Of a stretch of 64,000 nucleotides of DNA, positions 32,293 through 45,320 are shown piece after piece. Origin of the DNA: Shewanella sp. MBTL60-112-B2. Its GTDB lineage: Bacteria; Pseudomonadota; Gammaproteobacteria; Enterobacterales; Shewanellaceae. The stretch's first letter is position 1; each line of letters opens with the position of its first letter. The stretch is taken from the NCBI RefSeq assembly GCF_019655055.1, contig NZ_BPFA01000022.1, positions 18,237 through 82,236 of the forward strand, read 5' to 3'. A program made the translations under genes and the position numbers. The notes under the pieces are model-generated. The model worked only from the letters and a program-made list of their open reading frames with translations, was not told where the DNA came from and searched no databases.

Positions 32293-32678
32293 GTTGTTGA
32301 ATCCTAATTATTACAGTCTATTTAGTGTAGGGAGACGATAAGATACCTTTATAAGCCATTGATTAACGTGATATAGATTTTAAGCCAAATAAACTCTCCC
32401 AAAACAAAGGCTAATTTCAATGAAAAATAAGTCCTGTTTAAATATAGCGGTCTATTTTTAGGTTAATAAACTAGAAAAAATCATATGTCATACCATTACA
32501 GATCGCTTTCCGCTAATAGGGATTAGCGCGAAGTTCACAGCAAAACAGCCGCTAATTTAGAGATCATAAATAGGTTTTCACTTATGATGCATACAGGTTC
32601 TTAGCTGAAAATAGTGCACTATCTACAAAGATTTTCAGCCAAATCCCCCTTATTCGACAGTAATTATTAGGACAGATC
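32293..32678. other. Gap upstream of mioC
   Basis: 386 bp between the divergent nucleoside hydrolase and mioC genes. The only structure seen is a short hairpin CGCTAAT (32511-32517) with ATTAGCG (32522-32528). The mioC ribosome-binding site is AGGA before 32679. The mioC promoter, which in E. coli transcribes toward oriC, should be here. Confidence 0.45.
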
Positions 32679-33119
32679 ATGGCAAAAATAGACATTTTAG
32701 TAGGCACCACACTAGGTAGTGCTGAGTATGTAGCGGACGAAATATCCGATCAATTAAGCGATTTGGGTCATGAAACTATGGTGCATCTTGGCGCAAATTT
32801 AGCCGAATTGAACCAAGAAGCACTCTGGTTAATCGTTTCTTCGACCCATGGAGCAGGCGATCTTCCTGATAATATAGTGCCATTTTTTGACGAGATCCAA
32901 GCAAAAAGCCCCGATCTAAGTCAGGTAAAATTCGCACTATGTGCCATTGGTGATTCAAGCTACGACACTTTTTGCCAAGGCCCAGAAAAACTGGTCGATC
33001 TACTTATTCAATGCGGTGCACAAGTCTATGTGGATAAGATCCAGATCGATGTTCAATATGATCCAATTCCAGAAGAACCAGCACTAGCTTGGCTTAGCGG
33101 CTGGCAAGATCAACTTTAA
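32679..33119 (+). CDS. mioC: Flavodoxin-like protein MioC
   Basis: FMN-binding flavodoxin-family protein of 146 residues (E. coli 147), reported in E. coli to support biotin synthase electron transfer. The phosphate-binding loop is VGTTLGSAEYVADEI near the N-terminus, and VSSTHGAGDLPDN and IGDSSYDTFCQGPEKL are the later flavin contacts. It points toward oriC, as in E. coli, so its transcription can run into the origin. The coding region itself contains many GATC sites. Confidence 0.95.
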   Translation: MAKIDILVGTTLGSAEYVADEISDQLSDLGHETMVHLGANLAELNQEALWLIVSSTHGAGDLPDNIVPFFDEIQAKSPDLSQVKFALCAIGDSSYDTFCQGPEKLVDLLIQCGAQVYVDKIQIDVQYDPIPEEPALAWLSGWQDQL

Positions 33120-33576
33120 GATCTTATATTCGATCATAACTAAGGTTTAACTTTTCAATAGCCCACAGATTAGATCTAACTTATCCACATAAAACTCATC
33201 AATTTAATAAATATGTGGATAAGCTATTATTTTGATCTGATCAAACCCTGTATTAATTCACACCCGATCTGCTCAATGATCCACCTTGTGGATAAGTAGG
33301 CGATCTATCCCCAAGCTTAAGCCAGTTAGATCCCGATCAGATCACAAGATCGTTTTACTGTTAAGTACTGAATATAAAGAAGAAATAGAGTTATCCACCG
33401 AAAACAGCGATCCTAATAGTAAACATAATAAGAGATCTATATAAAGATCTTAAGATCTATTAAGGCGATCCACCCTGATCAAAACAAGCAAAATAGATCG
33501 TTCACCTTAAGCAAAGCAAATGCTAAAATGATCCGCTCAGAAACTATTTATCCTTTTACGAATCGAAGGCTGTCGA
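33120..33576. other. oriC: Chromosomal replication origin oriC
   Basis: The mioC-mnmG intergenic region, the position of oriC in E. coli and Vibrio. DnaA boxes: TTATCCACA at 33181-33189 (+), its complement TGTGGATAA at 33214-33222 and 33287-33295, and a one-mismatch TTATCCACC at 33391-33399. An AT-rich unwinding element with phased GATC at 33434, 33446, 33454 and 33467 lies next to mnmG, the same side as the E. coli 13-mers. By eye there are about 19 GATC sites in 457 bp, fit for SeqA binding and Dam control. Confidence 0.92.
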
Positions 33577-35466
33577 ATGCAATTTCATGAACGGTTTGAT
33601 GTAATTGTTGTTGGTGGTGGTCATGCTGGTACAGAAGCGGCTTTAGCTTCAGCCAGAATGGGCTCTAAAACACTCTTACTGACCCATAACATAGATACTT
33701 TAGGACAAATGTCCTGTAACCCTGCTATCGGCGGCATAGGTAAAGGACACTTGGTCAAAGAAATTGATGCACTAGGCGGAGCAATGGCTGTTGCTACCGA
33801 TTTTGCAGGTATTCAATTTCGTACATTGAACTCAAGTAAAGGGCCTGCCGTTCGTGCAACTCGTGCACAAGCGGATAGAGCACTTTATCGGCATAAGATC
33901 CAAGAGATCCTACAGCACCAAGCTAACCTACGTATTTTCCAACAGGCGGTAGACGATCTGGTTGTTGAAAATGGCAAAGTGATTGGTGTAGTGACACAGA
34001 TGGGCCTAGCCTTCGAAGCACCAGCGGTAGTCTTAACGGCAGGTACATTCTTGGGTGGTAAGATCCATATTGGACTTGAAAACTACAGCGGTGGTCGAGC
34101 AGGTGATCCACCAGCAATCGCGTTAGCTCATCGACTAAGAGAGCTACCAATTCGTGTTGGCCGTCTAAAAACCGGAACCCCACCACGAATCGACGCCAAT
34201 ACCATCGATTTTTCACAGATGGCAGAGCAAAAAGGCGATGATCCATTGCCAGTCATGTCTTTTATCGGTGACGTAAACGATCATCCTGAACAGGTTTCTT
34301 GTCATATCACGCACACTAACGAGCGTACTCACGATATTATTCGTGGTGGATTAGACAGAAGCCCTATGTATTCAGGCGTTATCGAAGGTATTGGTCCACG
34401 CTACTGCCCTTCTATCGAAGATAAAGTTAATCGCTTTGCAGATAAAACATCGCATCAGATCTTTATTGAGCCTGAAGGATTAAATACCACGGAAATATAT
34501 CCAAATGGTATTTCAACTAGCTTACCGTTTGATGTTCAGTTGAACTTAGTTCGCTCAATCAAGGGCATGGAAAACGCAGAGATCATGCGTCCTGGCTATG
34601 CGATTGAGTATGATTATTTTGATCCTCGCGATCTTAAGAACTCATTAGAAACTAAAACCATTGCAGGTTTATTCTTTGCTGGACAGATCAACGGCACAAC
34701 AGGTTACGAAGAAGCTGGTGCGCAAGGTTTGTTAGCTGGTATGAATGCTTCGTTACAGGTACAAGGCAAAGAAGCTTGGTGTCCACGTCGCGATCAGGCC
34801 TACCTTGGTGTACTGGTTGATGATCTATCGACTTTAGGTACTAAAGAACCGTACCGCATGTTTACCAGCCGAGCTGAATATCGCTTGTTACTACGTGAGG
34901 ATAACGCGGATCTACGATTAACAGAGAAAGGTCGTGAATTAGGATTAGTTGATGACAAGCGCTGGGCTTTGTTCAGTGAAAAAATGGAGTCAATTGAAAC
35001 TGAATTACAACGTCTTCGTAGCCAGTGGGTTCATCCTAATTCACCTTTGGTGGAAGCGTTGAATCCGCATTTGAATACGCCTATCACTCGTGAAGCGACC
35101 TTTGAAGACTTGTTGCGTCGACCAGAAATGGATTATCCGAAACTGATGTCAATTGACGGTTTTGGCCCATCACTAGAAGATCAACGCGCTGCAGAGCAGG
35201 TGCAGATCCAAGTGAAATACTCTGGTTATATTCAACGCCAGCAAGGTGAAATTGACAAAGCGATTCGTCATGAAACCACTCTGCTACCGTTAGATCTTGA
35301 TTACCAAGAAGTACCGGGGTTATCTAACGAAGTCATCGCTAAGATGAACGAACATAAACCGGAAACAATTGGCCAAGCCTCACGTATTTCTGGTATGACT
35401 CCAGCTGCTATTTCTATTTTGCTGGTTCATCTTAAAAAACGTGGTTTACTGCGTAAAAGCGCTTAG
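33577..35466 (+). CDS. mnmG: tRNA uridine-5-carboxymethylaminomethyl modification enzyme MnmG (GidA)
   Basis: FAD enzyme that partners MnmE to modify wobble U34. 629 residues, the E. coli length. The dinucleotide-binding motif is [19 protein letters not shown] at residues 12-30, and the signature [20 protein letters not shown] is present at about 45-64. The second FAD-contact segment is [26 protein letters not shown]. It starts directly downstream of the oriC unwinding region and is transcribed away from the origin. Confidence 0.98.
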   Translation: MQFHERFDVIVVGGGHAGTEAALASARMGSKTLLLTHNIDTLGQMSCNPAIGGIGKGHLVKEIDALGGAMAVATDFAGIQFRTLNSSKGPAVRATRAQADRALYRHKIQEILQHQANLRIFQQAVDDLVVENGKVIGVVTQMGLAFEAPAVVLTAGTFLGGKIHIGLENYSGGRAGDPPAIALAHRLRELPIRVGRLKTGTPPRIDANTIDFSQMAEQKGDDPLPVMSFIGDVNDHPEQVSCHITHTNERTHDIIRGGLDRSPMYSGVIEGIGPRYCPSIEDKVNRFADKTSHQIFIEPEGLNTTEIYPNGISTSLPFDVQLNLVRSIKGMENAEIMRPGYAIEYDYFDPRDLKNSLETKTIAGLFFAGQINGTTGYEEAGAQGLLAGMNASLQVQGKEAWCPRRDQAYLGVLVDDLSTLGTKEPYRMFTSRAEYRLLLREDNADLRLTEKGRELGLVDDKRWALFSEKMESIETELQRLRSQWVHPNSPLVEALNPHLNTPITREATFEDLLRRPEMDYPKLMSIDGFGPSLEDQRAAEQVQIQVKYSGYIQRQQGEIDKAIRHETTLLPLDLDYQEVPGLSNEVIAKMNEHKPETIGQASRISGMTPAAISILLVHLKKRGLLRKSA

Positions 35467-35500
35467 TTCGCCACATATTCGGTAGTTTTGCATGATAAAG

Positions 35501-35527
35501 GGAAGCTTTGAGGCTTCCTTTCATCTT
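35501..35527 (+). terminator. Weak terminator-like hairpin after mnmG
   Basis: GGAAGC (35501-35506) pairs with GCTTCC (35513-35518), followed by TTTCATCTTTT. Only six base pairs and an interrupted T run, so read-through into rsmG is likely. Confidence 0.45.
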
Positions 35528-35584
35528 TTCTGCACTTCATAATACCGATTGATTTTTGATTCGCTTTATTTGAGGACACAAATT

Positions 35585-36208
35585 GTGTTATCTGCCCAAT
35601 TAAATGATTATTTGGCCGAAGTTGGCCTGACTGCTACCGAGCAGCAAAAAAAGCAGCTTGTAGACTTTGTTGGCATGCTCAATAAGTGGAACAAGGCATT
35701 TAACTTAACCTCAGTGCGTGATCCTGAGCAGATGTTAATTCGCCATATTATGGATAGCTTAGTCGTGTCGCCTCATCTAAAAGGATCGCGCTTTATTGAT
35801 GTAGGCACGGGTCCTGGATTGCCAGGGATCCCGCTAGCGATCTTAAATCCTGATAAAGAATTTGTATTACTGGATAGCTTAGGTAAGCGTATCCGTTTTC
35901 AAAAGCAGGTACAGTTTGAGCTAGGAATTAATAATATTTCTTCAATAGAAAGCCGTGTTGAAGCTTACCAGCCTGAAGAACTATTTGATGGCGTATTGAG
36001 CCGCGCGTTTGCATCTATTCAAGATATGCTGCATTGGTGTCACCACCTACCGAAGGCTGATGGCTGTTTCTATGCCCTTAAGGGGCAATTAAGTGAAGAA
36101 GAGATGTCGCAAATGCCTGCTGGATTTGTAGTGACAGATACTATCGAACTTACAGTGCCTAAACTTGATGAACAGCGCCATCTGCTGCGAGTTATCAAGC
36201 AAGACTAG
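35585..36208 (+). CDS. rsmG: 16S rRNA (guanine527-N7)-methyltransferase RsmG (GidB)
   Basis: SAM-dependent methyltransferase that makes m7G527 in 16S rRNA. I start at the GTG at 35585 ([14 protein letters not shown]), with TGAGGAC upstream, giving 207 residues, the E. coli length. A 12-codon TTG-initiated extension is rejected. Motifs: [20 protein letters not shown], the SAM loop [17 protein letters not shown] near 68-84, and [13 protein letters not shown]. It lies between mnmG and parA in the conserved gid-par order. Confidence 0.96.
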   Translation: MLSAQLNDYLAEVGLTATEQQKKQLVDFVGMLNKWNKAFNLTSVRDPEQMLIRHIMDSLVVSPHLKGSRFIDVGTGPGLPGIPLAILNPDKEFVLLDSLGKRIRFQKQVQFELGINNISSIESRVEAYQPEELFDGVLSRAFASIQDMLHWCHHLPKADGCFYALKGQLSEEEMSQMPAGFVVTDTIELTVPKLDEQRHLLRVIKQD

Positions 36209-36217
36209 TAATTGTTA

Positions 36218-36244
36218 TGCGAATGTCGTTCTATCGCATTCGCA
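36218..36244. repeat. Hairpin in the rsmG-parA gap
   Basis: TGCGAATG (36218-36225) pairs perfectly with CATTCGCA (36237-36244) with an 11-base loop and no T run. Possibly an mRNA processing or stability element. Role unknown. Confidence 0.35.
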
Positions 36245-36434
36245 AACTTATTGTGTCTCGGTGGTGATAGATATGTACTGGGTTGAAGTGAGCGACTGCT
36301 GATAAAGCGTACTGAATAGTTGCAATCTTTCAGCGCTTCAAGCAATTTGTTACTAATAACCATTAGATTTGTGCGCTAAATCCCGCAGCGAGTATCGCTT
36401 GGGAATAAATATAAGTGACTGACAGGGTGATATT

Positions 36435-37223
36435 GTGGGTAAAGTGATTGCCGTGGCCAACCAGAAAGGTGGCGTCGGAAAAACAACAACTTGTGTAAAC
36501 TTGGCAGCCTCTTTAGCGGCGACCAAACGTCGTGTTTTGTTGATCGATCTTGATCCGCAAGGTAATGCGACCATGGGCAGTGGTATTGATAAATATACTG
36601 TCGAAAACACAGCTTATGAATTGTTAGTTGAAGAAAAGCCATTTGAAGAAGTTGTTTGTCGAGATACTAACGGCAAATACGATCTTATCGCCGGAAATGG
36701 CGACGTAACGGCAGCAGAAATTAAACTCATGGAGTTTTTTGCTAGAGAAGTTCGTTTACGCAATGCCCTCGCCCCAATTAAAGACGATTACGATTTTATT
36801 TTCATCGACTGTCCACCATCGCTTAACATGTTAACTGTGAATGCCATGTCTGCAGCTGACTCAGTGCTTGTCCCTATGCAGTGCGAGTACTATGCACTGG
36901 AAGGACTTACGGCATTGATGGACACCATTAGTAAGCTTGGTGCCATGGTTAACTCTGGCCTACATATCGAAGGGATCTTGCGCACCATGTACGATCCGCG
37001 TAATCGACTCTCTAATGATGTATCAGATCAGTTGAAACAACACTTTGGCGACAAAGTTTACCGCACAGTGATCCCACGGAATGTTCGTTTAGCTGAGGCC
37101 CCAAGTTTTGGAGCACCCGCTATGTATTACGATAAATCGAGCGCAGGGGCAAAAGCCTATCTCGCATTAGCAGGCGAAATCATTCGTCGTGCAGAGCAAT
37201 TAACCCAGGCTGAGCAAGTTTAA
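36435..37223 (+). CDS. parA: Chromosome partitioning ATPase ParA (Soj)
   Basis: Deviant Walker-type ATPase that with ParB and parS segregates newly replicated origins. 262 residues from the GTG at 36435, with AGGGTGA upstream. The deviant Walker A is NQKGGVGKTTTCVNLA near residue 9, and later boxes are LLIDLDPQGNATMGSG and FIFIDCPPSLNMLTVNA. It lies nine bases before parB, with oriC 3 kb upstream and several parS sites to the left. Confidence 0.96.
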   Translation: MGKVIAVANQKGGVGKTTTCVNLAASLAATKRRVLLIDLDPQGNATMGSGIDKYTVENTAYELLVEEKPFEEVVCRDTNGKYDLIAGNGDVTAAEIKLMEFFAREVRLRNALAPIKDDYDFIFIDCPPSLNMLTVNAMSAADSVLVPMQCEYYALEGLTALMDTISKLGAMVNSGLHIEGILRTMYDPRNRLSNDVSDQLKQHFGDKVYRTVIPRNVRLAEAPSFGAPAMYYDKSSAGAKAYLALAGEIIRRAEQLTQAEQV

Positions 37224-37232
37224 GGATAAAAG

Positions 37233-38117
37233 ATGACACTGAAAAAAAGAGGCTTGGGTAAAGGCCTAGATGCACTACTAAGTACTAGTCAAGCGGCTAG
37301 TCAGCGCGTCACACCTGCTGCTGAAATTAAACAAGACGTTAAGAATGATGATCTAATCACGTTAGATATTGATAGATTACAACCGGGTAAGTATCAGCCG
37401 CGTAAGGATATGTCTTCTGAGGCGCTAGAAGAGCTTGCAGAGTCTATTCGTGCGCAAGGTATTATCCAGCCAATCGTTGTTCGTAAAGTTTCACCTGAAA
37501 GCTATGAAATCATCGCCGGTGAACGTCGCTGGCGCGCATCCCAATTAGCTGGTCTCACAGCTATCCCTTGTATTGTTAAACAGGTACCTGATGAAGCGGC
37601 TGTTGCCATCGCGCTAATCGAAAATATTCAGCGTGAAGACCTAAATGCAATGGAAGAAGCGATTGCATTAAACCGTTTAATTGAAGAATTTGAATTAACT
37701 CATCAGCAGATTGCCGATGCCGTGGGTAAATCTCGTGCTACGGTCTCAAATTTGCTAAGACTTAATGGCTTAAACGAACCTGTAAAGCGTATGCTTGAGT
37801 ATGGTGATATCGATATGGGACATGGTCGAGCACTGCTTGCAATTAGCGGTGACGAGCAAACTAACCTTGCTCGATTGGTCGTCGCTAAAGAATTAACAGT
37901 TCGTGAAACTGAACGATTAGTTAATAAAACCTTAAATCAAACTGAAATCGTCGAAAAGCCAGCTAAAGATCATGATGTAGTCCGTCTAGAGAGCCAATTA
38001 ATTGAAAGATTAGGTGCCAAGGTTACGTTAACCCATAACAAGAAGGGGAAAGGTAAAATGGTAATTAATTATCAAAATTTGTCTGAATTAGAGGGAATTA
38101 TCAGCAAAATCCACTAA
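37233..38117 (+). CDS. parB: Chromosome partitioning protein ParB (Spo0J)
   Basis: CTP-dependent DNA clamp that loads at parS and spreads along DNA, 294 residues. The N-terminus KKRGLGKGLDALLS is the ParA-contacting part. The CTP-binding/ParB motif region includes QPGKYQPRKDM and the arginine patch IIAGERRWRASQLAGL, with ALIENIQREDLNAMEEA next. A helix-turn-helix lies at LTHQQIADAVGKSRATVSNLLRLN, and the last 60 residues should dimerise. A terminator follows, ending the parAB unit. Confidence 0.96.
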   Translation: MTLKKRGLGKGLDALLSTSQAASQRVTPAAEIKQDVKNDDLITLDIDRLQPGKYQPRKDMSSEALEELAESIRAQGIIQPIVVRKVSPESYEIIAGERRWRASQLAGLTAIPCIVKQVPDEAAVAIALIENIQREDLNAMEEAIALNRLIEEFELTHQQIADAVGKSRATVSNLLRLNGLNEPVKRMLEYGDIDMGHGRALLAISGDEQTNLARLVVAKELTVRETERLVNKTLNQTEIVEKPAKDHDVVRLESQLIERLGAKVTLTHNKKGKGKMVINYQNLSELEGIISKIH

Positions 38118-38177
38118 AAAATCAAAGTTAACACAATATTATGTAACTTTGTGACATTCGTTAATCTTCCTCTTTTA

Positions 38178-38216
38178 GACTTTTGGCGTAGATCACGCTA
38201 AAAGTCCCCTTTTTAT
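38178..38216 (+). terminator. Terminator after parAB
   Basis: GACTTTTGGCGT (38178-38189) pairs with ACGCTAAAAGTC (38195-38206), including one G-T pair, and is followed by CCCCTTTTT. Confidence 0.88.
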
Positions 38217-38227
38217 AGCTGTTGAAC

Positions 38228-38255
38228 TTGCTTTGAAAACCTGAAACGGTATACT
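38228..38255 (+). promoter_or_regulatory. Candidate promoter of the atp operon
   Basis: TTGCTT (38228-38233), a 16-base spacer, and TATACT (38250-38255), located between the parAB terminator and atpI. A plausible sigma-70 promoter by sequence only. Confidence 0.45.
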
Positions 38256-38340
38256 TTCGCAAGCTTTTTGAACCTCGAGTTTACCCGGATATTTGTAATC
38301 CGGTCATCGAATCAAGAAGTTATTATGCGGAGAAGACAAA

Positions 38341-38724
38341 TTGAGCAAGGTTTTAGCACGTCGTGGCCGGTGGTCAGCCTATAAATTAGTTTTACTACAG
38401 GCAGCGATGACTGGATGTGTTTCAGTTTTCTTTTTCGCTATGTGGGGGGGACCGTATGGCCTATCTGCTTTAGCAGGTGGTGCTATTGCTGTACTCCCTA
38501 ATTTTGTGTTCGCAACCCTAGCTTTTTCCCATGCGGGAGCACAAGCATCAGGAAGAGTCGTACGGTCTTTTTTCCTGGGGGAAGCGGTAAAGTTGCTGTT
38601 AACCATTGTGTTATTTTCGCTTGCATTTGGTTTGATGAAATCGTCATTTATGCCGTTATTCGTCAGTTATTTGCTTGTGTTAATCGTACCTTGGACAGCC
38701 CCTTTATACTTCAAACAAAATTAA
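38341..38724 (+). CDS. atpI: F1Fo ATP synthase subunit I
   Basis: Small hydrophobic protein (127 residues) encoded first in atp operons and thought to help assemble the c-ring or stabilise Fo. Four hydrophobic segments are visible, and GGPYGLSALAGGAIAVLPNFVFATLAF is typical. It starts at a TTG, supported by GGAGAAG eight bases upstream and by the normal length (E. coli 126). It leads the complete atpIBEFHAGDC operon. Confidence 0.9.
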   Translation: MSKVLARRGRWSAYKLVLLQAAMTGCVSVFFFAMWGGPYGLSALAGGAIAVLPNFVFATLAFSHAGAQASGRVVRSFFLGEAVKLLLTIVLFSLAFGLMKSSFMPLFVSYLLVLIVPWTAPLYFKQN

Positions 38725-39567
<843 letters not shown>

Positions 39568-39581
39568 TTGATTTAAATTAG

Positions 39582-39857
<276 letters not shown>

Positions 39858-39884
39858 TCGTCCCCCTTAGAAGGAGTTGTCGTT

Positions 39885-40355
39885 ATGAGTATTAACGCTA
39901 CCCTGCTAGGCCAAGCGATTTCTTTTCTTCTCTTTGTGTGGTTTTGCATGAAGTTTGTATGGCCGCCATTGATGAACGCTATCGAAGAACGCCAGAAGAA
40001 AATTGCTGATGGGCTAGCTGATGCAGGACGTGCTGCAAAAGATTTAGAGCTAGCTCAGGTGAAAGCCACAGAGCAGCTGAAAGACGCTAAAGCAACAGCA
40101 AACGAAATTATTGAGCAAGCAAATAAACGCAAAGCTCAAATCGTTGATGAAGCTAAAATTGAAGCTGATACCGAGCGTGCGAAAATCATTGCTCAGGGAC
40201 ATGCTGAAATTGAAAACGAACGTAATCGCGTGAAAGAAGATCTACGTAAGCAAGTAGCTGTATTAGCTATTGCTGGCGCAGAGAAAATTCTTGAACGTTC
40301 GATTGATGAAGCCGCACACAGTGACATAGTTAATAAACTTGTTGCTGAACTTTAA
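39885..40355 (+). CDS. atpF: ATP synthase Fo subunit b
   Basis: Peripheral-stalk subunit, 156 residues, the E. coli length. One N-terminal membrane helix ([19 protein letters not shown]) is followed by a long charged coiled coil that reaches up to the delta subunit. AAGGAG precedes the ATG. It lies 27 bp after atpE. Confidence 0.97.
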   Translation: MSINATLLGQAISFLLFVWFCMKFVWPPLMNAIEERQKKIADGLADAGRAAKDLELAQVKATEQLKDAKATANEIIEQANKRKAQIVDEAKIEADTERAKIIAQGHAEIENERNRVKEDLRKQVAVLAIAGAEKILERSIDEAAHSDIVNKLVAEL

Positions 40356-40371
40356 ATAAGGAGCTTGAGTT

Positions 40372-40905
40372 ATGGCTGAAATAACCACCATCGCTCGTCC
40401 TTACGCAAAGGCAGCTTTTGAGTTCGCTCTTGAACAGAAAGCAGTAGAAAGTTGGGCAGAAATGCTTAACTTCGCCGCATTAGTTAGTGAAAACGAAGCT
40501 ATGCAGCCATTACTGTCTGGCGCTATGGCCAGCAATAAGCTTGCAGAACTCTTTATTGGAGTTTGTGGTGAGCAAATCAACGAGCAAGCTCAGAACCTGT
40601 TAAAGGTAATGGCTGAAAACGGTCGTTTAGTTGCGCTACCTGCTGTTGCTCAACAATTTGTTGAGATGCAACGTGAGTATGCGAAAGAAGTTGAAGCGCA
40701 AATCGTTTCAGCTACTGAGCTAACCTCAGAGCAACTACAAGCGCTGAGCGCTTCTCTAGAGAAACGTCTAGCACGCAAAGTTAAGCTGAATTGCAGCATA
40801 GATACCAGCCTTATTGCTGGTGTAATTATCACGGCAGGAGACCTAGTCATTGATGGCTCGGTCCGCGGAAAAATTTCGCGTCTGTCTGATACGCTGCAGT
40901 CATAA
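40372..40905 (+). CDS. atpH: ATP synthase F1 subunit delta
   Basis: Links the peripheral stalk to the F1 head, 177 residues, the E. coli length. It begins with the family motif [15 protein letters not shown], and the C-terminal region [24 protein letters not shown] is highly typical of delta/OSCP proteins. AAGGAG precedes the ATG. Confidence 0.97.
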   Translation: MAEITTIARPYAKAAFEFALEQKAVESWAEMLNFAALVSENEAMQPLLSGAMASNKLAELFIGVCGEQINEQAQNLLKVMAENGRLVALPAVAQQFVEMQREYAKEVEAQIVSATELTSEQLQALSASLEKRLARKVKLNCSIDTSLIAGVIITAGDLVIDGSVRGKISRLSDTLQS

Positions 40906-40919
40906 TTGGGAGTTTGAGC

Positions 40920-42461
40920 ATGCAACTGAATTCCACTGAAATCAGCGATCTGATTAAACAGCGGATCGAGCAGTTCGAAGTCGTTAGTGAAGCTCGCAAC
41001 GAAGGTACTATCGTTGCAGTAAGTGACGGCATCATCCGCATTCACGGCCTAGCCGATGTGATGCAGGGTGAAATGATCGAGCTGCCTGGCAACCGTTTTG
41101 CAATCGCGTTGAACTTAGAACGTGATTCTGTCGGTGCCGTAGTAATGGGCCCTTATGCCACTTTGGCAGAAGGCGACAAAGTTAAAACAACAGGCCGTAT
41201 TTTGGAAGTACCTGTTGGCCGTGGTCTATTAGGCCGTGTAGTCAACACTCTAGGTGAACCAATTGACGGTAAAGGACCTATCGATAGCGATGGTTTCTCT
41301 CCTGTTGAAGTAATTGCACCAGGTGTAATTGAGCGTAAATCAGTCGATCAGCCAGTGCAAACTGGTTATAAAGCTGTTGACTCTATGATCCCAATCGGTC
41401 GTGGACAACGTGAATTGATCATTGGTGACCGCCAGATCGGTAAAACCGCTCTAGCGATCGACGCGATTATCAACCAAAAAGATTCTGGCATTAAGTGTGT
41501 ATACGTAGCTGTAGGCCAAAAGGCTTCTACAATCGCTAACGTAGTACGCAAGCTAGAAGAGCACGGCGCTTTGGCGAACACCATTGTTGTTGTTGCTACA
41601 GCTTCTGAAGCTGCTGCACTGCAATACTTGGCTCCATACTCTGGTTGTACAATGGGTGAATACTTCCGCGACCGCGGTGAAGACTCACTAATCGTATATG
41701 ATGATTTGTCTAAGCAAGCAGTTGCTTACCGTCAAATCTCATTGCTTCTTAAGCGTCCACCAGGACGTGAAGCATACCCAGGTGATGTATTCTATCTTCA
41801 CTCTCGTCTGTTGGAACGTGCTTCACGTGTTAACGCCGAGTATGTTGAGAAGTTCACTAAAGGTGAAGTTAAAGGCCAAACTGGTTCTTTGACTGCTCTA
41901 CCAATTATTGAAACTCAAGCTGGTGACGTTTCTGCATTCGTACCGACTAACGTAATTTCGATTACCGATGGTCAGATCTTCCTTGAAACAGACCTATTTA
42001 ACTCTGGCTTACGTCCAGCTGTTAACCCAGGTATCTCAGTTTCTCGTGTTGGTGGTGCGGCGCAGACTAAGATCATCAAGAAACTGTCTGGTGGTATTCG
42101 TACCGCTCTTGCACAGTATCGAGAGCTTGCAGCGTTCTCACAGTTTGCATCTGACTTAGATGATGCAACTCGTGCTCAGCTTGAGCATGGTGAGCGTGTT
42201 ACCGAACTAATGAAGCAAAAGCAATATGCTCCAATGAGTATCGCTGATCAGTCTGTGTCTATTTTCGCAGCTGAAAAAGGTTACTTGAAGAGCGTTGAGC
42301 TGAACAAAGTTGGTAACTTCGAAGCGTCTCTGCTCTCTTTCATGAACAGTGAACATGCTGACCTAATGAAGACCATCAACGATACTGGCGATTATAACGC
42401 TGATATCGAAGGTGAGTTGAAGGCTAGCCTGGACAAGTTCGTAGAAACCCAAACCTGGTAA
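40920..42461 (+). CDS. atpA: ATP synthase F1 subunit alpha
   Basis: Non-catalytic nucleotide-binding subunit of F1, 513 residues as in E. coli, from the ATG at 40920 with TGGGAG upstream; a TTG two codons earlier is ignored. The P-loop is [13 protein letters not shown] near 170, and the arginine-finger region [17 protein letters not shown] is near 365. Third-to-last core subunit before atpG; a strong hairpin sits in the gap that follows. Confidence 0.98.
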   Translation: MQLNSTEISDLIKQRIEQFEVVSEARNEGTIVAVSDGIIRIHGLADVMQGEMIELPGNRFAIALNLERDSVGAVVMGPYATLAEGDKVKTTGRILEVPVGRGLLGRVVNTLGEPIDGKGPIDSDGFSPVEVIAPGVIERKSVDQPVQTGYKAVDSMIPIGRGQRELIIGDRQIGKTALAIDAIINQKDSGIKCVYVAVGQKASTIANVVRKLEEHGALANTIVVVATASEAAALQYLAPYSGCTMGEYFRDRGEDSLIVYDDLSKQAVAYRQISLLLKRPPGREAYPGDVFYLHSRLLERASRVNAEYVEKFTKGEVKGQTGSLTALPIIETQAGDVSAFVPTNVISITDGQIFLETDLFNSGLRPAVNPGISVSRVGGAAQTKIIKKLSGGIRTALAQYRELAAFSQFASDLDDATRAQLEHGERVTELMKQKQYAPMSIADQSVSIFAAEKGYLKSVELNKVGNFEASLLSFMNSEHADLMKTINDTGDYNADIEGELKASLDKFVETQTW

Positions 42462-42467
42462 ATTTTA

Positions 42468-42486
42468 GAGGTGCCTCTGGCACCTC
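42468..42486 (+). other. Stem-loop in the atpA-atpG gap
   Basis: GAGGTGCC (42468-42475) pairs perfectly with GGCACCTC (42479-42486) around a three-base loop. It starts six bases after the atpA stop and lies 23 bases before the atpG start, with no T run, so it is more likely an mRNA stability or processing element than a terminator. Confidence 0.6.
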
Positions 42487-42509
42487 AGGTCCAGAATTGG
42501 AGAGTAAAG

Positions 42510-43370
42510 ATGGCCAACGCTAAAGAGATTAAAACCAAGATCGCGAGTGTTCAAAACACTCAGAAGATCACGTCTGCAATGGAAATGGTTGCTGCGAGCA
42601 AAATGCGTAAAGCACAAGATCGCATGTCAGCTAGTCGTCCGTATGCAGAAAATATGCGTAAGGTGATCGGTCACGTGGCGCAAGGTTCTCTCGAATATAA
42701 GCATCCATATTTGGAAGTGCGAGAAGCTAAGCGTGTTGGTTACATTGTTGTGTCAACCGACCGTGGTCTTTGTGGTGGTCTGAACGTCAACCTTTTCAAG
42801 AAGGTTGTCGCAGACGTGAAGAAACAGCGTGATGCTGGTGCAGAAGTTGAATTCTGTACAATTGGTGCACGTAGTGCCCAGTTCTTCAATAGCTTTGGCG
42901 GACAAGTATCTGCTTCTGCTTCAGGTTTAGGCGATGCTCCAAAGCTAGCCGACTTGATCGGAACAGTACGTGTGATGCTAGAAGCATACAACGAAGGCAA
43001 GCTGGACCGTTTGTACGTAGTATTCAACAAGTTTGTAAATACTATGACTCAAACCCCGGTGATCGAGCAGCTGCTACCTTTGCCTAAGTCAGAAGAAGAT
43101 GAGTTTACTCATCAGTGGGATTACATCTACGAGCCAGATCCAAAGTTATTGTTAGATACTTTGTTGGTTCGCTTTGTGGAATCTCAGGTTTATCAAGGTG
43201 TTGTCGAAAATATCGCATCTGAGCAAGCGGCCCGTATGGTTGCTATGAAAGCTGCGACAGACAACGCTGGTGAACTTATCGGTGACTTGCAGTTGGTCTA
43301 TAACAAAGCCCGTCAGGCTGCGATTACGCAAGAACTTTCGGAAATTGTTTCAGGTGCTGCCGCCGTTTAG
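42510..43370 (+). CDS. atpG: ATP synthase F1 subunit gamma
   Basis: Central rotor shaft of F1, 286 residues (E. coli 287) from the ATG at 42510 ([20 protein letters not shown]), with GGAGAG upstream. The family pattern [16 protein letters not shown] is at the N-terminal helix and [15 protein letters not shown] is the C-terminal helix. A 13-codon upstream extension crosses the hairpin and is not conserved. Confidence 0.97.
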   Translation: MANAKEIKTKIASVQNTQKITSAMEMVAASKMRKAQDRMSASRPYAENMRKVIGHVAQGSLEYKHPYLEVREAKRVGYIVVSTDRGLCGGLNVNLFKKVVADVKKQRDAGAEVEFCTIGARSAQFFNSFGGQVSASASGLGDAPKLADLIGTVRVMLEAYNEGKLDRLYVVFNKFVNTMTQTPVIEQLLPLPKSEEDEFTHQWDYIYEPDPKLLLDTLLVRFVESQVYQGVVENIASEQAARMVAMKAATDNAGELIGDLQLVYNKARQAAITQELSEIVSGAAAV

Positions 43371-43375
43371 GCTAG

Positions 43376-44782
<1,407 letters not shown>

Positions 44783-44827
44783 CTAAGTATTCTGTAGTAA
44801 TACAGAGCACTAGTTTAAGGAGAACGG

Positions 44828-45256
44828 ATGGCAGCCATGACAGTACAGCTTGATATGGTAAGTGCAGAGAATCATATCTTTTCTGGTCGCGTAGCTCAGC
44901 TACAAGTATCAGGAACAGAGGGTGAGTTAGGTATTATGCCTGGTCACGCGGCTCTGCTTACAAGTATCAAGCCTGGCATGGCGCGCATCGTCAAGCAAGA
45001 TGGAAGCGAAGAAGTGTTTTACCTTTCAGGTGGTATCCTGGAAGTACAACCTTCTTCAATTTCAGTATTGGCTGACGTCGTTATGCGTGCCGATGAGATT
45101 GACGAGCAAGCAGCTGCAGAAGCTAAGAGCCGTGCCGAAGCCTCAATGGCCGGTGCTGGCGCTGACTTCAACTATGCAGCAGCAGCGGTTGAGCTAGCTC
45201 AAGCTGTTGCTCAGCTACGCGTTGTCGAGACCATCAAGAAGAACATTGCCAGATAA
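44828..45256 (+). CDS. atpC: ATP synthase F1 subunit epsilon
   Basis: Rotor subunit that inhibits ATP hydrolysis, 142 residues (E. coli 139). N-terminal beta sandwich with [24 protein letters not shown], and a C-terminal helical hairpin rich in Ala and Glu. AAGGAGA precedes the first ATG; a second ATG three codons later is possible. Last gene of the operon, followed by a strong terminator. Confidence 0.97.
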   Translation: MAAMTVQLDMVSAENHIFSGRVAQLQVSGTEGELGIMPGHAALLTSIKPGMARIVKQDGSEEVFYLSGGILEVQPSSISVLADVVMRADEIDEQAAAEAKSRAEASMAGAGADFNYAAAAVELAQAVAQLRVVETIKKNIAR

Positions 45257-45271
45257 GGTTATTGTTTGATG

Positions 45272-45300
45272 AAAAAAAGCGCCCTAGGGCGCTTTTTTTG
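45272..45300. terminator. Terminator of the atp operon
   Basis: AAAAAAGCGCC, loop CTAG, GGCGCTTTTTTT: a strong GC stem with A and T flanks, 17 bp after atpC. Confidence 0.94.
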
Positions 45301-45320
45301 TTTTAAAGAAGGTTAAAAGC

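Noticed and set aside
36353..36642. Minus-strand frames over the parA start
   Set aside because: Overlap a clear ParA Walker motif region on the plus strand; no independent support.
42670..42680. CACGTG in atpG as another parS
   Set aside because: Only the central six bases match; the TGTTC/GAACA arms are absent.
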